Source of the DNA: Candidatus Shapirobacteria bacterium
GTDB taxonomy: Bacteria > Patescibacteriota > Microgenomatia > UBA12405
Assembly (NCBI GenBank): GCA_028700625.1
Contig: JAQVSI010000004.1
Span: 1 to 46,406 of the forward strand
Reading direction: 5' to 3'
Length of the DNA stretch: 46,406 nucleotides
Part shown: in pieces, positions 8,017 to 17,460 of the stretch
Position numbering within the stretch: the first letter of the stretch is position 1
Layout: each line of letters opens with the position of its first letter
Notes under the pieces: generated by a model
What the model was told of the DNA's origin: nothing
Database searches by the model: none
The model's input: the letters and a program-made list of their open reading frames with translations, nothing else
Position numbers and translations under genes: made by a program

Positions 8017-9660
8017 ATGTCCATCGTTAATATTCTTAAAAAAATCAATTCCCGCGACACTCGCCTTTTCCCTACAGTAAACACTCTAACTAAAATAATT
8101 TTTATCGCCTTAATCACCATAACTGCCACTTTTTTTGTCAAAAATATTCTCGCTGCCACCAATACTAATATCATTAAACAAACCCAAGATGCCCAAATAA
8201 AAAGCAATAATGCTGAAAGTTGGCAATTAAATTCTTGGAATACCACCGCTGTTAATGCCCTTACCACTTTAACAGGACCTCTCCCTTTCAACGAAGATGG
8301 TTCCATCGACGAATCAAAATACCAATTATCTGGTCTTTTGGGTACTTCAGCAAAAATGGCGACTGCTTTTTATCAACCACAAGCTTCTGGAGTTGAATAT
8401 ATTGCTCAAGTTAAAAATACTTTTTTAGGTAAACCAACATATGCTCAAGGAGTTTCCTTTAAAGCAGGACAAAGTCTTCAACCTCTTCTTCCTTTATGGA
8501 AAATTTTAAGAAATGTTGTTTATGCAATATCTTCAATTGTTTTTATTATTATTGGAGTTATGATTATGCTTCGAGTTAAAATTAGTCCTCAAGCCGTCAT
8601 TACCGTACAAAATAGTATTCCAAAGTTGATCACCACTTTAATTCTTGTAACTTTTTCTTACGCAATTGCCGGTTTGATAATAGACCTAAGTTACTGGATT
8701 CAAGGAATGGTTCTTATGATCTTTTTTTCAGCTAAAGGAGTGGCTTTAGATTCATCTCTTTTTACTGATCACAGATGGTCTAGTCTGATTCCACTTTTTG
8801 GAGGAACTGGCGCTAGTGTATTATTTAAATTTAAAAACCTGGCTACTGCTGATTTTGCTACTCTTTCAACTTTAGCCAATGCTACTGTCCCCGCTGGTTC
8901 AATGTTAGCTCTTAGTGGACTTGTTGGTCAAATAGTTTTAGGTAGTATAATCGGTGGTGTTGGTGGTCTTTTAGGTACTGGTGCTGGTTGGGCTTTAAAT
9001 TGGGGCGGTGGCGCAATTGGTTGGGCAATTGGAGCTGTGGGTGGATTGATTTTTGGCATAATCTTATTCATTTTTGTTGCAATTTGGTTGATTAAATTAT
9101 TTTTCGGTCTGCTTACTGCCTATGTAACTATTATTATTCAAATAATTACTGCTCCCATTGTTATCGGTATGGGTACTTTTCCAAACAGTAAAGTGGGTTT
9201 TTCTTCTTGGATTATTGATTTAATTTCCAAAGTTACTATTTTTCCAGTTGTATTAATAACCGTTGTCTTTATTAATTATATTATTGATAATGTTGCTGGA
9301 ATGGATCTTTGGAGACCATCATTACTAGATACTGGTGTTCTTGGGGGTGGAGCTGTAATCAAAGCTGCAATTGGCCTTGCTGGCCTTGCCATGATATCTA
9401 AACTTCCCAAATTAGTCCCAGAAGCTATATTTATGCTCAAAGCATCTCCATTTGGCAAAGCTATCGGTGAAAACCTTAGTAATATGCCTGGAAGCAAAAC
9501 TGCTCAGCAAGGACTTAGTATGGCAAAAGAAGCTGGATTTAAAGCAGCTGGCACTAGAATAAAAGAAATTCGTGATCTTAATAAGAAAAAGAATACTTCT
9601 AAACCAGGTACAAACGAAAATCCACCAACTGGAGAAAGTCTAGATAGTGCTCAACTATAA
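8017..9660 (+). CDS. Polytopic VirB6/TrbL-like T4SS membrane protein
   Basis: 547 aa with many TM segments, Gly-rich central region and charged C-tail; in operon order after pilins; TAAAAT 8005-8010. Confidence 0.6.
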   Translation: MSIVNILKKINSRDTRLFPTVNTLTKIIFIALITITATFFVKNILAATNTNIIKQTQDAQIKSNNAESWQLNSWNTTAVNALTTLTGPLPFNEDGSIDESKYQLSGLLGTSAKMATAFYQPQASGVEYIAQVKNTFLGKPTYAQGVSFKAGQSLQPLLPLWKILRNVVYAISSIVFIIIGVMIMLRVKISPQAVITVQNSIPKLITTLILVTFSYAIAGLIIDLSYWIQGMVLMIFFSAKGVALDSSLFTDHRWSSLIPLFGGTGASVLFKFKNLATADFATLSTLANATVPAGSMLALSGLVGQIVLGSIIGGVGGLLGTGAGWALNWGGGAIGWAIGAVGGLIFGIILFIFVAIWLIKLFFGLLTAYVTIIIQIITAPIVIGMGTFPNSKVGFSSWIIDLISKVTIFPVVLITVVFINYIIDNVAGMDLWRPSLLDTGVLGGGAVIKAAIGLAGLAMISKLPKLVPEAIFMLKASPFGKAIGENLSNMPGSKTAQQGLSMAKEAGFKAAGTRIKEIRDLNKKKNTSKPGTNENPPTGESLDSAQL

Positions 9661-9731
9661 AACAAATGAAAAAAATAACCCCAAATCCTAATCCACCAAC
9701 TACTAATCCTCCTATTTCTCCTTAATTTAAA

Positions 9732-12053
9732 TTATTTTCCTTTCTTTCCGCCGTTAGCAAAATAATCCCAAAAATAATCAGTAAATTTTGATTTTCTATT
9801 CAACCTCATTGCTTCTATATATGTCAAACTATTACCTTTATTGTCATGGGCAATTTTTTGTTCAAGTATCCACTTCCATTGAGTTTCATTTATAAAAGAT
9901 TTTTTTGTCTCTGATAACTGAGTGTCTAAAACAACTTCTTTAAATTTACTCATTGCGTTAGTATCCCAACCTATGTTCTCTTTGGTTGCAAATATTTCCA
10001 ATAAGCCCAACACATAAAAAGCTTTCATATTATAAACACCACCACGACTTTTATTTTCACTATTAGCATCCTTTTCTGCCGGTGTCTCTGCTTTTCTCCA
10101 GCCAGTAGTTGTTTTTACCATTTCATAAGGTGGATCAACCTTGTCGAAACTACCAACTAACTCCTGAAAATTAGATAAATTTAATATCTTCTTTGGATCT
10201 GGATCAGATTCCATTAATGCATTTTTAACCGACAAAGTATAAGACGACAATACTTTTCCAAAATACATTGAAGAATTCTTTTTTCCAATTGCTTTATCTA
10301 CCAATACCTCTTCCGCCTTTATCGGACCCATTTTATCAGTCAAATCAGTAGACCTAGAAAAATATCTTAACCACCCATGAGCCAAACTTTCAATTCCTCT
10401 CGTTGCAAAAGGACCCATCTTTTTTCCCTTGGAAGCATCATCATTTCGATAATCTCTAAAATAAATAACTTCACAATTATTATCACCATTAATAAAACCA
10501 AAATTAAAAGTTGATGTTTCTGCTGTCGCATCAGCCAACTCATTAGCTAATTCATAAGCTTTTTTCCCATTATTACCAAGTTTACTAATTATATATTTAT
10601 CAACGATTCCTGCTCTTTCCGGATCATAACCATTACCATCCATAAATAATCCACCGTCTTGACCTTTAACAGAAGACATTTTAGGATCAATTTTTAAAAA
10701 TTTATCACGGCCACCACTATAATCTTTAGCATAACCACTTTCCCAAATTTCTCCTAATATTTTTTTATAATTAAAATTAGCTTCCTGGATATAATTCCAA
10801 GCACCAGCAATATTAAAACCAACCTCAGCAGACTCCTTAAAACAAAATTTTAAAACTTCCGTGTCCATTGTTCTGTCTATTTTAGATGCCTGATCAATCA
10901 TGTCACCAATACCACCCCTACCACTTTCGGTTATTCTAAAACTCACATCTCCTAAAAATTTACCGATATCAAAAATAGTTAATCTCGCTCTTATTTCTTT
11001 TCTTAATAACTCATATTCTTTTAAATTAACCCCAGTTTTTTCTGCTTCTGGAATTAATTCTGTCTTTAATTTATTAGTAATATGATCCAAAATATCTGTA
11101 GGTTGACCTGTTAAACGATATCTATTTGAAGCGTCTTCTAATCCCTCAATATAATCCAAATTTTTTCTGGCTATATTAGTTAAAACATTAACATCTGTTT
11201 CTTTCTTGATTAGATTTAAAAGTTCATATCCACCAATATCATCTATATCCTTTTGACTATTATCTTTTCCATCAGAATTTATTTTCTTTACCACTTTAGC
11301 CATTTTTTCTGCCGCAGCACTTATTTTTTCTACTGCTTGACCTAATACCGCTGCCACATCTAATTTATCAGCTGACCCATCAGCAGTGCCTTGCTCACCG
11401 TCAAGAATTCCTACTTCCATTTTTAAATATTCTTTAGCTTGTATCCATTCTTGTCTTTGATCATCAGAAATAATTTCTTTTCTCAAAGATAAAAGTCCTT
11501 TTCTTTGTTCAGCAATTTCATCAGCCGCTTGTTTTCTTTCAAAAGAATCTGTTAGATCATAGCTATCTCTAATATCACTAATTTCACGATAAATCTCTCT
11601 TATTTTTGGACTAGTTATTGTTATTTCCATTATTCCTCTTTCTAAATTTAACTCAGAATGACCACCATTATCATATTTAGTTGTTTTTGGTAAAATATCC
11701 CTCAATCCACCCACATTTAAACTAGTTTGTAATTCTTGATCATTATTTATTGCTAATGAACTAGATCTTCTCAAAATATCAAAAGTTTGATTTATTAATG
11801 TTTGATCAAGATGGTCATCACAACTTTTATCAATTAAATCTTTATAAGAATTAATAACATCTCCACTTGCAAATCTCACTACTTCGTCCACTTTGTTAGT
11901 TCTCTTTTGTTCTGTTTCAGAATTATCTTTCTTAAAAATTCCACTTTTTTTTATTTGTTCAGCCACGCTCAATATTTTTTGTTCAACTGGCTTTTCAACT
12001 TTACCCACGGTAAAACTTTTTTCCATATTACTAATTGGTTGAAATTCACTCAT
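9732..12053 (-). CDS. Large hypothetical protein, 773 aa, predicted cytoplasmic
   Basis: Long intact ORF with no obvious TM segments; TATAAT at 12060-12065 (minus) exactly 6 bp before ATG. Confidence 0.65.
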   Translation of the reverse strand: MSEFQPISNMEKSFTVGKVEKPVEQKILSVAEQIKKSGIFKKDNSETEQKRTNKVDEVVRFASGDVINSYKDLIDKSCDDHLDQTLINQTFDILRRSSSLAINNDQELQTSLNVGGLRDILPKTTKYDNGGHSELNLERGIMEITITSPKIREIYREISDIRDSYDLTDSFERKQAADEIAEQRKGLLSLRKEIISDDQRQEWIQAKEYLKMEVGILDGEQGTADGSADKLDVAAVLGQAVEKISAAAEKMAKVVKKINSDGKDNSQKDIDDIGGYELLNLIKKETDVNVLTNIARKNLDYIEGLEDASNRYRLTGQPTDILDHITNKLKTELIPEAEKTGVNLKEYELLRKEIRARLTIFDIGKFLGDVSFRITESGRGGIGDMIDQASKIDRTMDTEVLKFCFKESAEVGFNIAGAWNYIQEANFNYKKILGEIWESGYAKDYSGGRDKFLKIDPKMSSVKGQDGGLFMDGNGYDPERAGIVDKYIISKLGNNGKKAYELANELADATAETSTFNFGFINGDNNCEVIYFRDYRNDDASKGKKMGPFATRGIESLAHGWLRYFSRSTDLTDKMGPIKAEEVLVDKAIGKKNSSMYFGKVLSSYTLSVKNALMESDPDPKKILNLSNFQELVGSFDKVDPPYEMVKTTTGWRKAETPAEKDANSENKSRGGVYNMKAFYVLGLLEIFATKENIGWDTNAMSKFKEVVLDTQLSETKKSFINETQWKWILEQKIAHDNKGNSLTYIEAMRLNRKSKFTDYFWDYFANGGKKGK

Positions 12054-12146
12054 GACCCAATTATACCTTCCCCTACTTTTTTCTGCAATCTACAGTCTTA
12101 ATTAATTTTTCTGAGATCTGAAATCTGAAATCTGATAAACTTTTAC

Positions 12147-13844
12147 ATGTCTTCTCTTCTACCAACTTCCAATATTTCTTCCATCGAAAATCATATTCGT
12201 TTCTACCGCACCGCCCTAAAATCAAATCTCGAAGTAACTATTCACTCACTATCTGCCTCCCATCTCAAAATGCATTCCCTTCTCCATCCTTTTGGTGCCA
12301 ACCAAAAAGAAGTCGATTTTTCCGCTCTTATTTACTCTCTCAATCGCCTTCCAAAAATCATTGATGAAGCTGAAAAAATAATTCTTGGCCAAAGTCCAGA
12401 GGTTTTTGAAAAGGCCGGTTATAAAAATGTTGCCAATTGGAAAGAAGTCAAATCAAAAAGTCGCCGCCGAGTTGCCCATTTTAATTCTCAAAAAAATATT
12501 TTAGCCTATTTTATTGCTTCAGTTTCCGACATTGATGATATTACCAATACTCTAATTGCTCTTCAAACTGAATGGAATAAATTTAATCAAATTTTTCACA
12601 AATATTATTCTCTTTATTCTCTTTTTAAAAAAGATCTAGAATCTGATAATTTTTATAAAAAATTAAAAGTTAGCCCTAAAGACTGGCAAACTTTTATTTC
12701 TTCTCTTGGTCCAAATTGGGACAGAAAGCTAAAAAAAATCTATAAATCACCTCTCAACCTAAAAATTCAACTTCTTTCCGCTTCTTGGCTAAACTACACC
12801 AAATCCACCCAAAAATGGTGGAAAAACATTGCCACTATTGTTGCCCCTGTTTTTCACATTTCTCGCCAAGAAATCTATTTTGTCTCCAGCAACAACCACA
12901 GTCTTTTAAATGCCTTCACTGGTTTTCCTCTGGCTCATCAATTTGAAATTTTATCTAATCTCAAAACAGAACATCCATCTCTCTATCAAATTTGGAATCA
13001 AATCCAATCCAAAGAATCTCTTTTAAATCCAAACGATTTTATTTATTTTGTTTCGAAATACTTCTTATCAGATCCACAGGTTAAAAAAGAATATTTATCT
13101 TTTCAAAAAAAATTAGGCATTCTAACTATTCCAAATGCCAATTATCTCGACATCACTGCTCAAATATTCCCCATAAAAAATTTAGTTAAATCAAAATATC
13201 TCGATTCTCGACTAAAAATCAAAAACCATTTAAAAATCGACAAATCCAATTCTTTAATTTTCAATGTTGATTATCCTCTAGGTTTTGCTGCTTATCATCT
13301 TCTTACTGAAGTCATGGAAAATGTCAAAAATATAAAAGGGGTCTATATTCTTGGTAAAGCTGCTGCACTCAACAGCGAAGTCGGAGATATTCAAATTCCT
13401 CGTTTAGTTTTTGATGAACATACTCAGAATTCTTATCTTTTCAAAAATTGTTTCAGTGATTTTTTTCCATATATCAACAATCAAGGATCAATTTTAACCA
13501 ACCAAAAAGCCGTTTCTGTTCTTGGTACTTTTCTAGAAAACAAATCCTTATTAAATTATTATTTCAAGAACAATATTACTGTTATAGAAATGGAGTCCGG
13601 TCCTTATTTAAGCGCCGTCACTGAAAGTTGTTATGATCAACAATCTCCAAAAAACACTATTGTAGACCTTAACAGTTGTCCTTTTGACCTTGGAATTATC
13701 AATTACACTTCCGACACTCCCTATTCCAGTCTTCAAAATTTAGGCGACAGCAATCTTGGTATCAGCGGTATCGAACCTGTTACTCTCGGTTCTCTCGCGA
13801 TATTACAACGAATAATAAATCTTGAGGAATCAAAATCCCTCTAA
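12147..13844 (+). CDS. Large helical protein with C-terminal nucleoside-phosphorylase-like region
   Basis: C-terminal GVYILGKAAALNSEVGDIQIPR and SVLGTFLEN...ITVIEMESGPYLSAV resemble PNP/MTAP-type phosphate- and nucleoside-binding signatures. Confidence 0.5.
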   Translation: MSSLLPTSNISSIENHIRFYRTALKSNLEVTIHSLSASHLKMHSLLHPFGANQKEVDFSALIYSLNRLPKIIDEAEKIILGQSPEVFEKAGYKNVANWKEVKSKSRRRVAHFNSQKNILAYFIASVSDIDDITNTLIALQTEWNKFNQIFHKYYSLYSLFKKDLESDNFYKKLKVSPKDWQTFISSLGPNWDRKLKKIYKSPLNLKIQLLSASWLNYTKSTQKWWKNIATIVAPVFHISRQEIYFVSSNNHSLLNAFTGFPLAHQFEILSNLKTEHPSLYQIWNQIQSKESLLNPNDFIYFVSKYFLSDPQVKKEYLSFQKKLGILTIPNANYLDITAQIFPIKNLVKSKYLDSRLKIKNHLKIDKSNSLIFNVDYPLGFAAYHLLTEVMENVKNIKGVYILGKAAALNSEVGDIQIPRLVFDEHTQNSYLFKNCFSDFFPYINNQGSILTNQKAVSVLGTFLENKSLLNYYFKNNITVIEMESGPYLSAVTESCYDQQSPKNTIVDLNSCPFDLGIINYTSDTPYSSLQNLGDSNLGISGIEPVTLGSLAILQRIINLEESKSL

Positions 13845-14273
13845 ATCTCCCTTTGACTTAAAGGGAGACCTGAAAATCAATTCTCTTTCTTTTATTATTT
13901 TTTTCAAATCAATTTTAACTTTTTCAATATTATTTAATACTTCTCCATTTTTAAATCTCACTGTTTTTATTTTTCTTTGTTCTAAATATAAATCTCTTTG
14001 TTTATCTAAATATTTTTTATTATCATGTGAATCACCATCTATTTCTATACATAATAACAATTTAGAACAATAAAAATCTAAAATAAATTTACCAAGTGGT
14101 TTTTGTCTGAGAAATAAATAATCTATTTTTCTATTTTTTAAAACAGAATTCCAAATCAATGATTCTGATTTTGTTGGATTGTTTCTATTTTGCCTGGCTA
14201 ACTGTCTCAACTCATTTAAATACTTAAAATTGCCAATTTTAGTCATAGCTTCCATTGGACTAATATGTTTCAT
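13830..14273 (-). CDS. DUF559/Vsr-like endonuclease-domain protein
   Basis: LARQNRNNPTKSESLIWNSVLKNRKIDYLFLRQKPLGKFILDFYCSKLLLCIEIDGDSH...RDLYLEQRKIKTVRFKNGEVL. Confidence 0.85.
   Translation of the reverse strand: MKHISPMEAMTKIGNFKYLNELRQLARQNRNNPTKSESLIWNSVLKNRKIDYLFLRQKPLGKFILDFYCSKLLLCIEIDGDSHDNKKYLDKQRDLYLEQRKIKTVRFKNGEVLNNIEKVKIDLKKIIKERELIFRSPFKSKGDLEGF
13833..13871. repeat. Palindromic repeat (R2), shared by the 3' ends of two convergent genes
   Basis: aaatccctctaaatctccctttgacttaaagggagacc; encodes both ESKSL* (+) and RSPFKSKGDLEGF* (-). Confidence 0.85.
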
Positions 14274-14315
14274 AGATTAATTATAAGTAATTTAAATTAC
14301 ATTACAATTAACAAT

Positions 14316-14354
14316 TCCCTCCTTTAAGTCAAAGGAGGGGTAGGGGTGGATTTT
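14316..14354. repeat. Palindromic repeat (R3)
   Basis: cCCTCCTTTaagtcAAAGGAGGggtaggggtggatttt. Confidence 0.8.
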
Positions 14355-14363
14355 GAAAAAGGA

Positions 14364-16301
14364 TTATTTAACTATCTCTTCAAACTCTTCCTGATTCAAG
14401 CTTTCTTTTTCCATCAAAGCTTTAGCTACTTTTTCTAATTTAATTTTATTTTTTGTTATTACTTTTTTAGCTTCAGTAAAAGCAGTATCCACAAATTTTT
14501 TAATCTCTTCATCAACTTTTCCTTGCATATTATCAGAAATTTTAGCTGGTTCCATATAGGCTTTACCCCAATCTCCAACATCAATTTGTGGTCCCAAATT
14601 AATTGGTCCAAGTTCACTCATCCCCCATTCCACCACCATATTTCTCGCCATATTAGTGGCATTGGAAATATCCGACGAGGCTCCAGTTGTAATATCACCA
14701 AAAATAATTTCCTCAGCAGCTCTACCACCCATTACCATTGCCATTTGTTTAATTAATTTTGATTTTGTATAGTGAATAATATCTTTTTGAGGCGGTATCA
14801 AAGTAAAACCAAGTGCTGATCCTCGAGAAATTATAGAAATTTTCGACACTGGATCAAGCCCTTCCACATAATTTACTAATGCATGACCAGCTTCATGATA
14901 AGCTGTCATTAATTTATCCTCATCAGTTTGACTCCTTCTTTTTTCTGCGCCCAATTTAACTTTTAAACTAGCATCATCAATATCTTTCATATTAATTTTA
15001 GTTTTATTAATTCTAGCTGCTCCAATTGCTGCCTCATTCAACATATTTTCCAATTCAGCTCCCGAAAATCCCACTGTCGACTTTGCCACTCTCTCCCAAT
15101 TAACATCTTCTTCAAAAGGCTTACCTTTAGCGTGAATTTTTAAAATTTCTTGTCTGGCTTCCAAATCTGGCAATTCCAAAACCACCCGTCTGTCAAATCT
15201 ACCAGGTCTAAGTAATGCCGGATCCAATAAATCTCCCCTATTTGTTGCTGCTAAAACCACTACAGCGGTATTTGCTTCAAATCCATCCATTTCTACTAAA
15301 ATTTGATTTAAGGTTTGTTCTCTTTCACCATGACCACCATCCATTCCCCCTCTAATTCGGCCAATAGCATCAATTTCATCAATAAAAATAATTGCTTTTC
15401 CAGCTTTTTTTGCAGTTCCAAATAAATCACGAACACGACTTGCCCCAACCCCAACCAACATTTCCATAAATTCAGATCCAGCCATACTATAAAATGGCAC
15501 TCCAGCCTCTCCAGCCACTGCTTTTGCCAATAAAGTTTTACCAACTCCGCTTGGTCCTACTAGAAGCACTCCTTTAGGGGCTCTAGCTCCCATTTTATGG
15601 TACTTTTCAGGGTGTTTTAAAAAATCTACCACTTCTACTAAATCATTCTTAGCTTCTTCAACTCCCGCCACATCTTTAAAAGTCAAGCTTTGTTTACCTT
15701 TTATAAAAAGTTTAGCCGTCGATTTTCCAAATCCAAACATTCCACCGCCAGCTCCTCCACTTTGTTTTTTAAATAACCATAAAATCAAAAGTACTGGTAA
15801 TCCAATGGTTAACACTACACTCAAAATCTCCCCTATCATTTTCCATCCTTGTCTGTTTTCTATCTGTAAATTAAATTTAGATAAATCAACCCCCTCCTTT
15901 TGCAAAATCTCCGTCATTGAAATAGCCGTTTCTTTAGAAGCCACTAAAATTTTATCGCTATCTTTCAAATTCGCTAAAATTTGATTATCAGCCACAATTA
16001 TTTTTGCCACTTCATCTTTTTTAACTGCTGTTATTACCTCCGAAATTGACACATTAGAAATAGATTCTGGCACTAAAGCCTGTTTTAAAGTCGACAAAAC
16101 CCAATAACCCAAGATCAACCAAATTATCAATTTAACAATCTGTTTTGGTCCAATTTCAATTTTTGTAATTTTTACTCCTGGTGGCAATTTATTCAAAATA
16201 TCCTTAGGAATGGTATTTTTTTCCTCTTTTTTATCAGTCTTTTTGTCTTTTTTCAAACTAAAACCTTTTATTTTTTTAATTAAATCAATCAAATTTTTCA
16301 T
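14364..16301 (-). CDS. ftsH: ATP-dependent zinc metalloprotease FtsH
   Basis: AAA+ module ([32 protein letters not shown], second region of homology) and HEAGH zinc motif; N-terminal TMs. Confidence 0.95.
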   Translation of the reverse strand: MKNLIDLIKKIKGFSLKKDKKTDKKEEKNTIPKDILNKLPPGVKITKIEIGPKQIVKLIIWLILGYWVLSTLKQALVPESISNVSISEVITAVKKDEVAKIIVADNQILANLKDSDKILVASKETAISMTEILQKEGVDLSKFNLQIENRQGWKMIGEILSVVLTIGLPVLLILWLFKKQSGGAGGGMFGFGKSTAKLFIKGKQSLTFKDVAGVEEAKNDLVEVVDFLKHPEKYHKMGARAPKGVLLVGPSGVGKTLLAKAVAGEAGVPFYSMAGSEFMEMLVGVGASRVRDLFGTAKKAGKAIIFIDEIDAIGRIRGGMDGGHGEREQTLNQILVEMDGFEANTAVVVLAATNRGDLLDPALLRPGRFDRRVVLELPDLEARQEILKIHAKGKPFEEDVNWERVAKSTVGFSGAELENMLNEAAIGAARINKTKINMKDIDDASLKVKLGAEKRRSQTDEDKLMTAYHEAGHALVNYVEGLDPVSKISIISRGSALGFTLIPPQKDIIHYTKSKLIKQMAMVMGGRAAEEIIFGDITTGASSDISNATNMARNMVVEWGMSELGPINLGPQIDVGDWGKAYMEPAKISDNMQGKVDEEIKKFVDTAFTEAKKVITKNKIKLEKVAKALMEKESLNQEEFEEIVK

Positions 16302-16340
16302 CTCAACATTATACCATTATACAAAGCTAATTTAGACTGA

Positions 16341-16432
16341 AATTTAAAATTCGAAGTTATAATTTTTGTGTCCTTGAACGTGGGCGACCACATTCACCAG
16401 ACACAAAAAATTCGTAACGAGAGTTTTAAATT
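16341..16432. repeat. Structured intergenic element, family F1 copy 2
   Basis: aaaattcgaagttataatttttgtgtccTTGAACGTGGgcgaCCACATTCAccagacacaaaaaattcgtaacgagagtttt. Confidence 0.85.
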
Positions 16433-16479
16433 GAAATAAAAGGTTCAAAAAATCAAAATTTACCGTAAATTAACCGTTT

Positions 16480-16800
16480 TTATTCCGCAACCGAATAAGG
16501 ATTTTTATTTAATTCCAAAAGCAACTCCCTATTATCCTTTTTACCTCTATCATCTTCGGCGGCCTTAACCCAAAATTCATGATTACATTTTTCACATTTA
16601 TAAAATATTTTAAAACCTTCATTTCGATACTCTGCCGCTTCTGGTCTCATTAACCCTCCACAACCACTAGCCCTATCTCCAGGAACCGCTTCATCAACAT
16701 GTTTTCCCCATAAACAATTTGGGCAATGATCAGTTGTTCCATTCCCAGTCACTTTTTCCCCACAAACTTCACAAACAAAATCTTCCACCACTTTTTTCAT
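16480..16800 (-). CDS. RNHCP domain zinc-ribbon protein
   Basis: FVCEVCGEKVTGNGTTDHCPNCLWGKHVDEAVPGDRASGCGGLMRPEA...YKCEKCNHEF. Confidence 0.85.
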   Translation of the reverse strand: MKKVVEDFVCEVCGEKVTGNGTTDHCPNCLWGKHVDEAVPGDRASGCGGLMRPEAAEYRNEGFKIFYKCEKCNHEFWVKAAEDDRGKKDNRELLLELNKNPYSVAE

Positions 16801-16802
16801 AA

Positions 16803-17381
16803 TTAATTATACCTAACTAATTTTGCCATCAATACACACTGATAATTATCAAAACCATAATATTTAACCTTTGGCGATATGGCTATTTTTTTAAATCCTA
16901 ATTTTTTATGAAACTTTAATGAAGCCAAATTCTTTATTGGGTTAAATGCTATTGAAGAAACTAAATATTTAATTGATTTATCAAGTAAATAATTATCTAA
17001 ACTTTCTAACAATTTACTTCCCAAACCTTGACCTAATTTATTTTTTTCCACCCCAATCCCTTTAATTTTATAAATCTTTCTATTAAAAATTTCTTTTTTT
17101 ATCTCATCATTAATCCATTTATTATATTTATGATCATCAACCACCACACTAATCCAAATATAAGCTAAAACTTTATCTTTTTCCTTTATTCCTAATAATA
17201 TTTTATTTTTATCTTTTTTAAATTCATCAAAACTATATGGTGCAATAAAAAATCCCTTTTTATTAATTTCATCAACATAACTCGACTCATCAATTTTAGA
17301 AAAATCCAACAAACTATCTTTTTGAATTTCTATTACTTGTTTTAGATCTAAATCGCTTAAAATTTCCACAACTTTTTTCAT
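16803..17381 (-). CDS. GNAT-family N-acetyltransferase
   Basis: IKGIGVEKNKLGQGLGSKLLESLDNYLLD...NLASLKFHKKLGFKKI. Confidence 0.8.
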   Translation of the reverse strand: MKKVVEILSDLDLKQVIEIQKDSLLDFSKIDESSYVDEINKKGFFIAPYSFDEFKKDKNKILLGIKEKDKVLAYIWISVVVDDHKYNKWINDEIKKEIFNRKIYKIKGIGVEKNKLGQGLGSKLLESLDNYLLDKSIKYLVSSIAFNPIKNLASLKFHKKLGFKKIAISPKVKYYGFDNYQCVLMAKLVRYN

Positions 17382-17402
17382 TATTAATTATATTTAATTT
17401 TT

Positions 17403-17457
17403 AAGCCCTCCTTTTTCAAGGGAGGGTGCTCCGATGTCCATCGGAGCAGGTGGGTTT
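17403..17457. repeat. Double-hairpin palindromic repeat (R4)
   Basis: aagCCCTCCtttttcaaGGGAGGGtGCTCCGATgtccATCGGAGCaggtgggttt. Confidence 0.85.
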
Positions 17458-17460
17458 AAT

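Noticed and set aside
9666-9725. Tiny ORF MKKITPNPNPPTTNPPISP between the VirB6-like gene and the 773-aa gene
   Set aside because: Only 19 codons, Pro/Asn-rich, no promoter or homology evidence; could be chance.
15560-15590. FtsH Walker A GPSGVGKT instead of the usual GPPGTGKT as evidence of inactivity
   Set aside because: The GxxxxGK(T) signature, Walker B and HEAGH remain intact, so activity is expected.
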